From DATFRX01 sp035630615 (GTDB lineage Bacteria > Actinomycetota > Actinomycetes > Propionibacteriales > Nocardioidaceae), in the NCBI GenBank assembly GCA_035630615.1, contig DASQKI010000069.1, forward strand, positions 1 to 40,479: DNA of 40,479 bases, given 5' to 3'. The notes under the pieces are model-generated. The model was not told the DNA's origin and ran no database searches. It worked only from the letters and a program-made list of their open reading frames with translations. The position numbers were made by a program, and so were the translations under genes. Shown piece by piece: positions 25,210 to 33,615 of the stretch; position 1 is the first letter of the stretch; the number at the start of each line of letters is the position of its first letter.

Positions 25210-27033
25210 ATGTCCCTTCGTCGGGTAGTCCCTGCCGTCATCGCTGTCGTCGCTACCGCAGTCTCCCTCACGACCGGCCCGCCTGCGGGCGGTGTCGGCG
25301 AGATCGGCAGCTCACCGCCCCGGTTCGAGGCCGCCGGGCCGACCCCGCACCACCGCGCCCTCGCCGCCCTGAGCCGGATGACCTTGCCCGAGAAGGTCGG
25401 CCAGCTCTTCGTGACGCACGTATACGGCGCGGACGCGAACACCCCGGACCAGCGCAACGTAGCCGAGTACGGCGTGGCGACACCGGCCGAGGTGATCCAG
25501 AAATATCACCTCGGCGGCGTCATCTACTTCGCCTGGAGCAACCCGACCAACCAGCCGGACCAGGTCGCCCGACTCTCCAACGGGCTGCAGCACGCCGCGA
25601 TGGATGAGCGCCCGTCGGTGCCGCTGCTGATCAGCACCGACCAGGAGACCGGCGTCATCGTCCGCATGGGTCCGCCGGCCACGCAGTTCCCCGGCAACAT
25701 GGCGGTCGGTGCCGGACGCAGCGTCGCCGACGCCCGTACGTCGGCCGCCGTCACCGGCGCCGAGCTGAAGGCGATGGGGGTCAACCAAAACTTCGGACCG
25801 GTGGCCGACGTCAATGTCAACCCGCTCAACCCGGTCATCGGCGTTCGGTCGTTTTCCGCGGATCCGCAGCTGGCCGCCGACCTGACTGCCGCCGCCGTCC
25901 GCGGCTACGAGCGCGACGCCAACATCTCGGCGACGCCGAAGCACTTCCCCGGACACGGCGACACCGAGACCGACAGTCACACCGGCATCCCCGAGATCCA
26001 CCACACCCGCGCGCAGTGGGAGGAGCTGGACGCGCCGCCGTTCGAGGCGGCCATCGACGCCGGTGTCGACTCGATCATGACCGCCCACATCGTGGTGCCG
26101 GCGCTCGACCCGGCCGGAGACCCCGCCACCCTGAGCAAGCCGATCATGAGCGGCATCCTGCGCCAGGAGCTCGGCTACGACGGCGTCATGATCACCGACT
26201 CGCTCGGCATGGCCGGCGTTCGCGAGAAGTACGGCGACGCCGAGGTGCCGCTGCTGACGATCGAGGCCGGCGTCGACCAACTCCTGCGCCCACCCCAGAT
26301 GGATCTGGCCTACAACTCCGTGCTCGACGCGGTGCGTAGCGGCCGGATCAGCGAGCGCCGGATCAACCAGAGCGTGATCCGCATCCTGACGCTCAAGTAC
26401 AAGAAGGACCTGTTCAGGCACCCGTACGTCGACGTCGACAAGGTCGACGACCGGGTCGGCACCCCGGAGCATCTGGCGACCGCCGAGCGGGTGACCGACA
26501 AGACCGTCACGGTGATCAAGAACGACGACGGCCTGCTGCCACTCGGCTCGCAGCCGCGATCGGTGCTCGTCACCGGGTACGGAGAGACCGCGACGGCCAC
26601 GCTCGGCGCCGAGCTGACTGCGCGCGGCGCGACGACGACCGTCGCCGCTACCGGTGCTCGACCCACCGATGCGGCGATTGCCGACGCGGTCACGAAGGCG
26701 CAGGCCAATGACCTGACCGTCGTGATCACGATGAAGGCCTGGGACACCAAGGACACCGACCCGGAAGGCCGACAACAGCGGCTCGTCGAGGAGTTGCTGG
26801 CGACCGGCAAGCCGGTCATCGTGGTCGCGGTCCACGATCCGTACGACATCGCCTATTTCGCTGACGCCCCGACCTATCTCGCGACGTACTCGTACAACGT
26901 CGTCTCGATGCCGTCGCTCGCGAAGGTGCTCTATGGAGAGGTTTCGCCCGCCGGCAAGCTGCCGGTCACCATTCCGTCGGCCGACGATCCCTCGACACCG
27001 CGGTATACGTTCGGACACGGGCTGACGTGGTGA
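25210..27033 (+). CDS. nagZ: Exported GH3 beta-N-acetylhexosaminidase (NagZ-type)
   Basis: This 607-residue protein has its ATG at 25210 after GTGAGGCCGCC. An N-terminal signal peptide (SLRRVVPAVIAVVATAVSL) indicates export. The GH3 barrel shows PLLISTDQETGVIVRM (about 138-153), the NagZ-specific KHFPGHGDTETDSHTGIP loop (244-261) with the His/Asp acid-base pair, and the nucleophile aspartate in GVMITDSLGM (Asp330). A GH3 C-terminal alpha/beta domain follows (YATYSYN, GKLPVTIP, TFGHGLTW), as in two-domain B. subtilis NagZ rather than the short E. coli form. It would remove terminal GlcNAc from muropeptides outside the membrane. First gene of a tightly packed operon; its last codons overlap the next gene (GTGA). 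Confidence 0.9.
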   Translation: MSLRRVVPAVIAVVATAVSLTTGPPAGGVGEIGSSPPRFEAAGPTPHHRALAALSRMTLPEKVGQLFVTHVYGADANTPDQRNVAEYGVATPAEVIQKYHLGGVIYFAWSNPTNQPDQVARLSNGLQHAAMDERPSVPLLISTDQETGVIVRMGPPATQFPGNMAVGAGRSVADARTSAAVTGAELKAMGVNQNFGPVADVNVNPLNPVIGVRSFSADPQLAADLTAAAVRGYERDANISATPKHFPGHGDTETDSHTGIPEIHHTRAQWEELDAPPFEAAIDAGVDSIMTAHIVVPALDPAGDPATLSKPIMSGILRQELGYDGVMITDSLGMAGVREKYGDAEVPLLTIEAGVDQLLRPPQMDLAYNSVLDAVRSGRISERRINQSVIRILTLKYKKDLFRHPYVDVDKVDDRVGTPEHLATAERVTDKTVTVIKNDDGLLPLGSQPRSVLVTGYGETATATLGAELTARGATTTVAATGARPTDAAIADAVTKAQANDLTVVITMKAWDTKDTDPEGRQQRLVEELLATGKPVIVVAVHDPYDIAYFADAPTYLATYSYNVVSMPSLAKVLYGEVSPAGKLPVTIPSADDPSTPRYTFGHGLTW

Positions 27034-27908
27034 GCCGTCGACTCGCGGCGTCGACCGCCGCGATCTGCCTGGCCGCGGCCGCGCTCACGCAGGCGACGCC
27101 GGCCGGCGGCTCCGACGGCGGTGACGGCTCCCGCGGCCCGCTGCGGGTCGCCACCTACAACATCCACGCTGGCGCCGGTTCGGACGCCGTCTTTGACGTC
27201 GACCGGACGGCGGCCGCGATCGACGCCCTCGACGTCGACATCGTCGGACTGCAGGAGGTCGACAAGCACTGGAGCGACCGCAGCCAGTGGCGCGATCTGG
27301 TGAGTGAGCTCGGCGCCGAGCTGGGTATGCATCCGGTGTTCGGGCCGATCTACAGCCTCGACCCGATCAATCCTGGCGAGCCGCGACGCGAGTACGGCGT
27401 GGCGCTGCTGTCGAGGTTCCCCGTGATCCGATCGTGGAACCACGACCTGACCCGCCTGTCGACCCAGGACCCGGATCCGACGCCGGCGCCCGCGCCCGGC
27501 TTCCTCGAGGCACTGCTCTGGGTCCACGGGCGACTGGTTCATGCGTACGTGACGCATCTCGACTACCGCGCCGACCCGTCGGTACGGGAGACGCAGGTCG
27601 CTGAGACGGTCGACATCTTGGGAGACGATCCGCGGCGGGCGGCCCGGCTCCTGTTCGGCGACTTCAACGCGACTCCGGACGCGCCCGAGCTGAGTCAGCT
27701 CTGGACCGCGGTCGACGACGCATGGCTGGTCGCCGCCTCGACCGGTGACGACGCCCTTACGTACCCGGCGATCGATCCCGAGAAGCGCATCGACTATGTG
27801 ACCGTCAGCCCCAACCTCCGGGTCCGCTCCGCCGTTGTACCCAGTGCACCCGATGTCGTCGCCGCCAGCGACCACCGCCCCGTGGTCGCCACCGTGCGGT
27901 TGCCGTAG
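27030..27908 (+). CDS. Exported endonuclease/exonuclease/phosphatase-fold hydrolase
   Basis: This 292-residue protein starts at GTG 27030, which overlaps the NagZ stop in GTGA; a GTG one codon earlier is an alternative. A signal peptide is visible (SRRLAASTAAICLAAAALTQA). Active-site motifs of the EEP (DNase I-like) superfamily are all present: ATYNIHAGAG, IVGLQEVDKHW with the metal-binding Glu, THLDYR, FGDFNATPDAPEL with Asp-x-Asn, and the final ASDHRPVVA with the Asp-His pair. It could cleave phosphodiesters or phosphomonoesters of nucleic acids, lipids or cell-wall polymers. Its coupled place in a muropeptide operon suggests a wall-related phosphate ester, for example teichoic-acid or lipid-linked sugars, but that is inference. 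Confidence 0.85.
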   Translation: MSRRLAASTAAICLAAAALTQATPAGGSDGGDGSRGPLRVATYNIHAGAGSDAVFDVDRTAAAIDALDVDIVGLQEVDKHWSDRSQWRDLVSELGAELGMHPVFGPIYSLDPINPGEPRREYGVALLSRFPVIRSWNHDLTRLSTQDPDPTPAPAPGFLEALLWVHGRLVHAYVTHLDYRADPSVRETQVAETVDILGDDPRRAARLLFGDFNATPDAPELSQLWTAVDDAWLVAASTGDDALTYPAIDPEKRIDYVTVSPNLRVRSAVVPSAPDVVAASDHRPVVATVRLP

Positions 27909-27930
27909 ACCTGCCCGATCGGAGGAACCG

Positions 27931-29202
27931 ATGAGCCTGAAACGTCGCAGCTTGCTGACCGGGGCTGGGGCCGTCGCCGCCACCCCGCTGCTGTCCGCGG
28001 CCGCCGCGGCACCGACCGGCGCGTCGGGCCCGACCCGAGTGCGCACCGGGGCGGAGGTCCTCGCCGCGTCGGGCTGGGCGGAGCTCGTGGGCCAGAAGGT
28101 CGGCGTGATCACCAACCCGACCGGGATCACCGGCAGCCTGGCGAGCATCGTCGACGAGATGCACGCCTCCGGAGCGGTCGACGTGGTCGCCGTCTTCGGT
28201 CCGGAGCACGGGTTTCGCGGCACCGGCCAGGCCGGCGACGGCGAGCGCGACCACGTCGACCCGCGCACCGGAATCATGGTCTACGACGCCTACGGTGCCG
28301 ACGCCGCGAAGTTCACCCAGCTCTACCAGACGTCCGGCGTCGAGACCGTCGTCTTCGACATCCAGGACGTCGGCGCCCGGTTCTACACCTACATCTGGAC
28401 GATGTACGAGGCGATGGCCGGCGCGGTGCCGTCGGACCTGCGGTTCGTCGTACTCGACCGTCCCAACCCGGTCGGCGGCCAAGCCCGCGGGCCGATGCTG
28501 CGACCCGGCTTCGAGTCGGGGGTCGGCAAGAAGCAGATCGTCCAGCAACACGGCATGACCGTCGGCGAGCTAGCCCGCTTCTTCAACGGCGAGTTCCTGC
28601 CCGACGCGACCGGCGGCCGGCTCAGCGACATCGACGTCGTCCGCGTCACGGGTTGGACCGGCGGCATGCGCTACGCCGACACCGGCCTGCCATGGACACT
28701 GCCGAGCCCCAACATGCCGACGCCCGACACCGCTCTGCTCTACTCCGGCACCTGCCTTTTCGAGGCGACCAACCTGTCCGAGGGCCGCGGCACGAGCCGA
28801 CCGTTCGAGCTGATCGGCGCGCCGTACCTCGACTTCCACTGGGCCGAGGCGTTGCGGGCGATCGACATCCCCGGTGTGACGTTCCGCGAGGCGTACTTCG
28901 TGCCGACGTTCAGCAAGCACGTCGGCGAGATCTGCGCCGGCGTCCAGGTGCATATCACCGACCCGCACGGGGTCGAAGCCATCACCGCTGCGACGCACAT
29001 GATCGTCGAGGCCCGAGGCCTGTACGACGGGTTCGACTGGCGCGGCGACGGCGGCCGTTGGATCGACCTGCTGACCGGCTCGGACCGCTTCCGCACGATG
29101 CTCGAGGCCGACGCCACGGCCGACCAGATCGTCGCCGCGTGGCGGGCCGAGCTCGACAAGTTCAACCGACAGCGCCGTCCGTACCTGCTCTACTCGAGGT
29201 GA
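27931..29202 (+). CDS. namZ: Exported DUF1343 / exo-beta-N-acetylmuramidase (NamZ, GH171-type)
   Basis: This 423-residue protein has its ATG at 27931 after GGAGGAACCG. The N-terminus has a Tat-like signal (KRRSLLTGAGAVAATPLLSA). Family marks: GQKVGVITNPTGITG (55-69), VFGPEHGFRGTGQAGD (88-103) with a candidate catalytic glutamate, DIQDVGARFYTYIWTM (about 139-154), LDRPNPVGG (about 176) and LSEGRGTSRPFELIGAP (about 281-297). This is the former DUF1343, whose B. subtilis member YbbC/NamZ releases MurNAc from the non-reducing end of muropeptides. Here it is the third gene of an operon with NagZ- and AmiE-like enzymes, so the same role is likely, outside the membrane. Confidence 0.88.
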   Translation: MSLKRRSLLTGAGAVAATPLLSAAAAAPTGASGPTRVRTGAEVLAASGWAELVGQKVGVITNPTGITGSLASIVDEMHASGAVDVVAVFGPEHGFRGTGQAGDGERDHVDPRTGIMVYDAYGADAAKFTQLYQTSGVETVVFDIQDVGARFYTYIWTMYEAMAGAVPSDLRFVVLDRPNPVGGQARGPMLRPGFESGVGKKQIVQQHGMTVGELARFFNGEFLPDATGGRLSDIDVVRVTGWTGGMRYADTGLPWTLPSPNMPTPDTALLYSGTCLFEATNLSEGRGTSRPFELIGAPYLDFHWAEALRAIDIPGVTFREAYFVPTFSKHVGEICAGVQVHITDPHGVEAITAATHMIVEARGLYDGFDWRGDGGRWIDLLTGSDRFRTMLEADATADQIVAAWRAELDKFNRQRRPYLLYSR

Positions 29203-29209
29203 GGTCACG

Positions 29210-30943
29210 ATGCGACGACGAATCGGAATGGTCTTGGGAGTGTCAGGTCTCGCGATCGGCCTGCTCGCGCCGACGGCCGCCGACGACTCCGGCACACTCG
29301 GTCGCTATGACCGACCTCAAGCCGGCTTCGCCCCGGCTTGGACGAAGCTGATGGACGCGACCCCGGAGAAAGCCGGACTCGACCCGGCGCCGGTCGACCG
29401 CGCGCTCGACGCGGTAGCAGGCTGGACCGAGCCGTCCGGCGACACGCACCCGCTCTATGCCGGCGCGGTCACGCTGCTCGCCCATCACGGCAAGGTCGTC
29501 ACCCGCGACGCCACCGGCTGGGCGCTGCGCTACGCCGACGGGGCCGGCACCGAGCTGCCGCGCGACCAATGGATCCCGATGCGCACTGACACGATCTTCG
29601 ACCTGGCGTCGGTGTCGAAGCTGTTCACGTCGATCGTCGTCATGCAGCAGGTCGAGGCCGGGCGGATCGACCTCGACGCACCGATGGCGAGCTACGTGCC
29701 GGAGTTCGCCGAGCACGGCAAGGGCGCGATCACGATCCGCCAGATGCTGACCCACACCTCCGGCCTGCCGGCCTGGCTTCCGCTGTGGCGCGACTACCCC
29801 GATCCCGAGTCACGCATCCACGCGGCGCTGACCGCCGAGCTGGCGCACGATCCGGGCACGACCTACGAGTACTCCGACCTCAACCTGATCGGACTCGGCG
29901 TGCTCGTCGAACGCGTGACCGGCGAGTCGCTCGACGAACTCGTGGCCCGCGGCACCACCAGGCCGCTCCACATGGCCGACACCGGCTATAACCCCGACCC
30001 GGCGCTCAAGCCGCGGATCGCCGCGACCGAGTTTCAGGCGACGCCCGACCGCGGCATGGTCCACGGCGAGGTGCACGACGAAAACGCGTGGTCGCTCGGC
30101 GGTGTCGCCGGCCATGCCGGTGTGTTCTCGACCGCGGACGATCTCGCGATCCTGGCGCAGGCGCTGCTCAACGGTGGCAGCTACGACGGTCGCCGCATCC
30201 TGTCGCCGGACTCGGTCGACCAGATGATCACGAACTTCAACACCGACTTCCCCGGTGACGCCCATGGGCTCGGCTTCGAGCTCAATCAGCGGTGGTACAT
30301 GTCGGGCCTCGCCAGCCCTCGTACGGCCGGCCACACGGGCTACACCGGCACATCGCTGGTCATCGACTTTCCGTCCCGGTCGTTCGCGATTCTGCTCAGC
30401 AACCGAGTGCATCCGTCGAGGGACTGGGGCAGCAACAACCCGGCCCGACGAGCGGTCGCGCAGGCGTTGGCCCTGGCGCTCGCGGTGCGGCCCAAGCACG
30501 GGCCGGACGCCTGGTTCTCCGGCACGGCGGACGCCTCGACGGTCACGCTGGACGCGCCGGTTTCAGTGCCGGCCGACGGCGGGCGGCTGTCGTTCAGCCT
30601 GTTCGTCGACAGCGAGGAGACCGACCTCCTCTTCCTCGAGCGTTCGACCGACGCCGGCCAGACCTGGGAACGGGTGCCGTTCGACGTACGCGATCGGGGC
30701 GAGGTGACCCACACGGACGGGTCGTACACCGACTCGGGCGACCGTCGCTGGGTCGAGGCGCGAGCACCGCTGGCCGCCGGCGATCAGCTGCTGCGCTGGC
30801 GCTACACGACCGACCCGGCGTACGCGGGCCGCGGCGTCTATGTCGACGGCGTCCGCGTCGTCAGCGACGACACCGTCGTCCTCGACGGCGAGGCGACTCC
30901 GGAGGTGTTCACGGCGAACGGATGGACGTTGGCCGACCGTTGA
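29210..30943 (+). CDS. Exported AmiE/YbbE-like serine hydrolase (beta-lactamase fold) with extra C-terminal domain
   Basis: This 577-residue protein has its ATG eight bases after the NamZ stop, preceded by GAGGTGAGGTC. A signal peptide (RIGMVLGVSGLAIGLLAPTA) is present. Beta-lactamase/PBP-fold motifs: SVSK (134-137) with catalytic Ser and Lys, YSD (221-223), and HTG (375-377). HGEVHDENAWSLGGVAGHAG is typical of the YbbE/AmiE branch, in which B. subtilis AmiE is a MurNAc-L-alanine amidase. Residues from about 470 form an additional beta-rich domain (LFLERSTDAGQTWERVPFDV) lacking in the 441-residue B. subtilis enzyme, possibly for substrate or wall binding. With NagZ and NamZ it completes the set for full muropeptide breakdown. 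An esterase role is the main alternative. Confidence 0.87.
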   Translation: MRRRIGMVLGVSGLAIGLLAPTAADDSGTLGRYDRPQAGFAPAWTKLMDATPEKAGLDPAPVDRALDAVAGWTEPSGDTHPLYAGAVTLLAHHGKVVTRDATGWALRYADGAGTELPRDQWIPMRTDTIFDLASVSKLFTSIVVMQQVEAGRIDLDAPMASYVPEFAEHGKGAITIRQMLTHTSGLPAWLPLWRDYPDPESRIHAALTAELAHDPGTTYEYSDLNLIGLGVLVERVTGESLDELVARGTTRPLHMADTGYNPDPALKPRIAATEFQATPDRGMVHGEVHDENAWSLGGVAGHAGVFSTADDLAILAQALLNGGSYDGRRILSPDSVDQMITNFNTDFPGDAHGLGFELNQRWYMSGLASPRTAGHTGYTGTSLVIDFPSRSFAILLSNRVHPSRDWGSNNPARRAVAQALALALAVRPKHGPDAWFSGTADASTVTLDAPVSVPADGGRLSFSLFVDSEETDLLFLERSTDAGQTWERVPFDVRDRGEVTHTDGSYTDSGDRRWVEARAPLAAGDQLLRWRYTTDPAYAGRGVYVDGVRVVSDDTVVLDGEATPEVFTANGWTLADR

Positions 30944-31001
30944 CGGCCGGTTAGGCTCATCTCGAATCGCAGGATTTCGTGATATCAGATTGCGAGACGG
31001 C

Positions 31002-31583
31002 ATGGGCAAGGTCTACGAACGCCTCGATCAGCGACTGCGCACGTTTATCGCCGAGCAGCCGGTCTTCTTCGTCGCGACGGCACCGCTCGCCGGCGACGGT
31101 CACGTCAACCTCTCACCCAAGGGGCGTTCGGGGTCGCTGGCCGTTCTCGGCGAGGACACCTTGGCCTACCTCGACTTCGGCGGCAGCCACGCCGAGACGC
31201 TGGCCCACCTGCGCGAGAACGGCCGCATCACGCTGATGTGGTGTGCGTTCACCGGGCCGCCGAAGGTGCTGCGCATCCACGGTCGCGGCGAGCCGGTGTT
31301 TCGCGACGACCCTCGATGGGGCGACCTGATCGGCCACTTCGCCGACGCCGACGGGCCCGGCGTGCGGGCCATCGTCTCGGTGCGGGCCGAGCTGATCAGC
31401 GACTCGTGCGGATTCGCCGTGCCGTTCATGGACTATCGCGAGGAACGCACCCTGCACGCCGACTTCTTCGGCCGCAAATCCGAAGCCGAGTTCGCCGACT
31501 ACTGCGCGGCCAAGGACCACAACGGCACCAGCATCGACGGGCTGCCGGCGCTCCCCCTCCCCCTGCCGTCCCGCGTCGACTGA
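31002..31583 (+). CDS. Pyridoxamine 5'-phosphate oxidase family (FMN split-barrel) protein
   Basis: This 193-residue protein starts at ATG 31002 (MGKVYERLDQRLRTFIAEQP). Split-barrel marks include FFVATAPLAGDGHVNLSPKG (about 22-41), LGEDTLAYLDFGGSHAETLA, GRITLMWCAFTGPPKVLRIH and a late CGFAVPFMDY segment. The HVNLSPKG type is a common stand-alone family related to PNPOx but not the vitamin B6 oxidase itself; FMN or F420 binding is expected and the substrate is unknown. It follows the salvage operon by 58 bases in the same direction and may be a read-through member. Confidence 0.87.
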   Translation: MGKVYERLDQRLRTFIAEQPVFFVATAPLAGDGHVNLSPKGRSGSLAVLGEDTLAYLDFGGSHAETLAHLRENGRITLMWCAFTGPPKVLRIHGRGEPVFRDDPRWGDLIGHFADADGPGVRAIVSVRAELISDSCGFAVPFMDYREERTLHADFFGRKSEAEFADYCAAKDHNGTSIDGLPALPLPLPSRVD

Positions 31584-31589
31584 ACCCGC

Positions 31590-31656
31590 CCCACTGGCGG
31601 GACCCATGTTGCGAACACGCGCCGGCGTGTCGCGCGATATGGGTCCCGCCAGTGGG
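31590..31656. repeat. 67-bp interrupted hairpin upstream of the aminotransferase gene
   Basis: Arms CCCACTGGCGGGACCCAT (31590-31607) and its exact reverse complement (31639-31656) enclose a 31-base centre that itself folds: ACACGC (31615-31620) pairs with GCGTGT (31625-31630). It lies 7 bases after the PPOX stop and 28 bases before the next start. No T-run follows, so it may be a GC-rich terminator, a 5' UTR structure or a palindromic repeat element. Confidence 0.85.
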
Positions 31657-31684
31657 AGGTGAGCCGCTGAGACACACTGGCGGA

Positions 31685-32977
31685 GTGACCGACCGGATCG
31701 ACGAGGCGCTGGCTGCGGCCGAGCGACGGTACGTCGAGCGCCGACCACGTACGCGGGCGCTCCATGAGCGGGCCAGCGACGTCCTGCCTGGCGGCAACAC
31801 CCGGACGGTGCTCTATCACGCGCCGTTTCCGATCCGTGTCGTCGACGCGTGGGACAGCTGCCTCCGCGATGTCGACGGCCACGAGTACGTCGACCTGCTC
31901 GGCAACTTCTCAGCCGGACTGTTCGGCCACACGAACCCAGCCATCGCTGAGGCGGTGACGACCGCCATGACCGCCGGCATCGGCCCTGGAGCACACACGG
32001 CGGCCGAGATCTCCATGGCCGAAGCGATCTGCAAGCGCTTCCCGACGATCGAGCGGGTGCGGTTCACCAACTCCGGCACCGAGGCCAATCTGATGGCGCT
32101 GTCGGCCGCGCGAGTCATCACCGGACGCGACCGGATGCTGGCCTTTCGTGGCGGCTACCACGGCGGGCTGCTGACGTTCCCAGGCGATGCATCGGCGGTG
32201 AACGCGCCGTACGACATGATCCTCGCGCCGTACAACGACGCCGATGTAGCTCGCCGCATCCTCGACGAACAAGCCGATGCGGTCGCCGCCGTGCTCGTCG
32301 AGCCGATGCTCGGTGCCGGCGGATGCATTCCGGGCGAACCCGAGTTTCTCCGTACGCTGCGCGAAGCGACTACCGAGATCGGCGCGCTGCTGATCGTCGA
32401 CGAGGTGATGACCTCGCGGATCGGCCCGCACGGCATGCAGCATCAGCTCGGCATCGCCGCCGACCTCACGACGCTCGGCAAATACCTCGGTGGCGGCTTC
32501 TCGTTCGGCGCGTTCGGCGGCCGACGCGACGTCATGGCGGTCTTCGACCCAGGTCGGTCCGACGCGCTGCCGCACGCGGGCACGTTCAACAACAACCTCG
32601 CGTCGATGGCCGCCGGTCGAGTCGGCCTGACGGCCGTGTACACGCCGGAGGTGGCGATCCGGCACACGGCTCGCGGCGACGCGGTCCGCCAGCGACTCGC
32701 CGAGACCTTGGGTCTCGCCGGTGCGCCGTATCAGGTCACCGGCGTCGGGTCCTTGATGAACCTCCACGCGACGGCCGCACCGATTCGCGACGTCGACGAC
32801 CTCGCGACGGTTGACACCCGGCGAAAGCAGCTCCTGTTTCTCGATCTCCTCGAGGCCGGCTACTACATCGCGGCGCGTGGCTATCTCGCGTTGAGTCTGG
32901 CGGTGACCGACGAGCAGCTCAACGGCTTCATTGCCGCCGTCGGCGCGAGCGTTACCGACCGGGCGGACCTCCTCTAG
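31685..32977 (+). CDS. Class III aminotransferase (glutamate-1-semialdehyde aminomutase-like)
   Basis: This 430-residue PLP enzyme shows fold type I class III marks: LLGNFSAGLFGHTNPAIAEA (71-90), the phosphate-binding FTNSGTEANLMALSAAR (127-143), the PLP aspartate in LLIVDEVMTSR (Asp239) and the Schiff-base lysine in TTLGKYLGGGFSFGAFGG (Lys266). It matches HemL-like aminotransferases and mutases but is unlikely to be HemL itself, as no haem genes are near. The substrate is probably an amino acid or aldehyde; unknown. The GTG start at 31685 has no good Shine-Dalgarno sequence, and the last base of the hairpin is 28 bases upstream. Its stop overlaps that of the convergent methyltransferase gene in CTAG. 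Confidence 0.87.
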   Translation: MTDRIDEALAAAERRYVERRPRTRALHERASDVLPGGNTRTVLYHAPFPIRVVDAWDSCLRDVDGHEYVDLLGNFSAGLFGHTNPAIAEAVTTAMTAGIGPGAHTAAEISMAEAICKRFPTIERVRFTNSGTEANLMALSAARVITGRDRMLAFRGGYHGGLLTFPGDASAVNAPYDMILAPYNDADVARRILDEQADAVAAVLVEPMLGAGGCIPGEPEFLRTLREATTEIGALLIVDEVMTSRIGPHGMQHQLGIAADLTTLGKYLGGGFSFGAFGGRRDVMAVFDPGRSDALPHAGTFNNNLASMAAGRVGLTAVYTPEVAIRHTARGDAVRQRLAETLGLAGAPYQVTGVGSLMNLHATAAPIRDVDDLATVDTRRKQLLFLDLLEAGYYIAARGYLALSLAVTDEQLNGFIAAVGASVTDRADLL

Positions 32978-33573
32978 CCGACGGGGTCGACTGTCCGCCG
33001 CCAGGCCAGATGCAGGCCCTTGCCGACATCGATCGTCACGCCGCTCAGCCGATCGTCGGCCGCGACCAAGCCGAGGAACTCGGTCAGCTCCTCCGGGCTC
33101 GGCGCCAGCACGTTGTCGATCGCGAGTACGCCACCCGGTCGGAGGACCCGGACCGGATCCGGCCACCACCCGACGTACTCAGTCCGCTCGGCATCGAGGA
33201 AGAGCAGGTCGACGTCGCCATCCGGGCGCTCCGCGAGATAGCGACCGCCATCGGCCCGCACCAGCTCCACCCGGTCGGCAAGCCCACTGGCCTCAAGATT
33301 AGCGGCGGCCTCGTCGACCGCTTCGGTGTCGACGCTGATCACAGCGCCGTCGGTGTCGCGTGCGGCGTCGGCGAGCCAGATCGCCGAATAGCCGTTGGAC
33401 GTGCCGATCTCGACGATGCGACGGGCACCGACCATCCGCACGGCCATCGCCAGGGGTTGGGCCGCGTCGGGCTCGAGGTTGCGCCGGCGAAGCAACCGAT
33501 CGGACTGCGCGGCGTCGTACGTCAAGCCCTCGGCGTGAAGCTCGTCGAGCAGTTCGCGAAGCTTGGCATCCAT
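32974..33573 (-). CDS. Class I SAM-dependent O-methyltransferase
   Basis: This 199-residue protein has the O-methyltransferase family 3 layout: an N-terminal helical cap, motif I VEIGTSNGYSAIWLADAA (about 54-71), the acidic loop VISVDTEAVDEAAANLEASG (about 78-97), DLLFLDAERTEYVGWWPDPV (about 121-140) with metal-associated Asp, and RPGGVLAIDNVLAP (about 144-157). COMT/CCoMT-like enzymes methylate catechols or other phenols with a divalent metal. The substrate here is unknown. It is convergent with the aminotransferase gene and sits alone on its strand before the CAP gene. Confidence 0.85.
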   Translation of the reverse strand: MDAKLRELLDELHAEGLTYDAAQSDRLLRRRNLEPDAAQPLAMAVRMVGARRIVEIGTSNGYSAIWLADAARDTDGAVISVDTEAVDEAAANLEASGLADRVELVRADGGRYLAERPDGDVDLLFLDAERTEYVGWWPDPVRVLRPGGVLAIDNVLAPSPEELTEFLGLVAADDRLSGVTIDVGKGLHLAWRRTVDPVG

Positions 33574-33615
33574 CGGATCGGCACTCTAGCCGACGCTCGA
33601 CTCAGCGCATCGGCG

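Noticed and set aside
25312..27018. Long open frame (568 codons) on the minus strand opposite the NagZ gene
   Set aside because: It mirrors third-position GC bias of a real plus-strand gene; composition is rich in Arg, Asp, Gly and His, with no family pattern and no ribosome-binding site.
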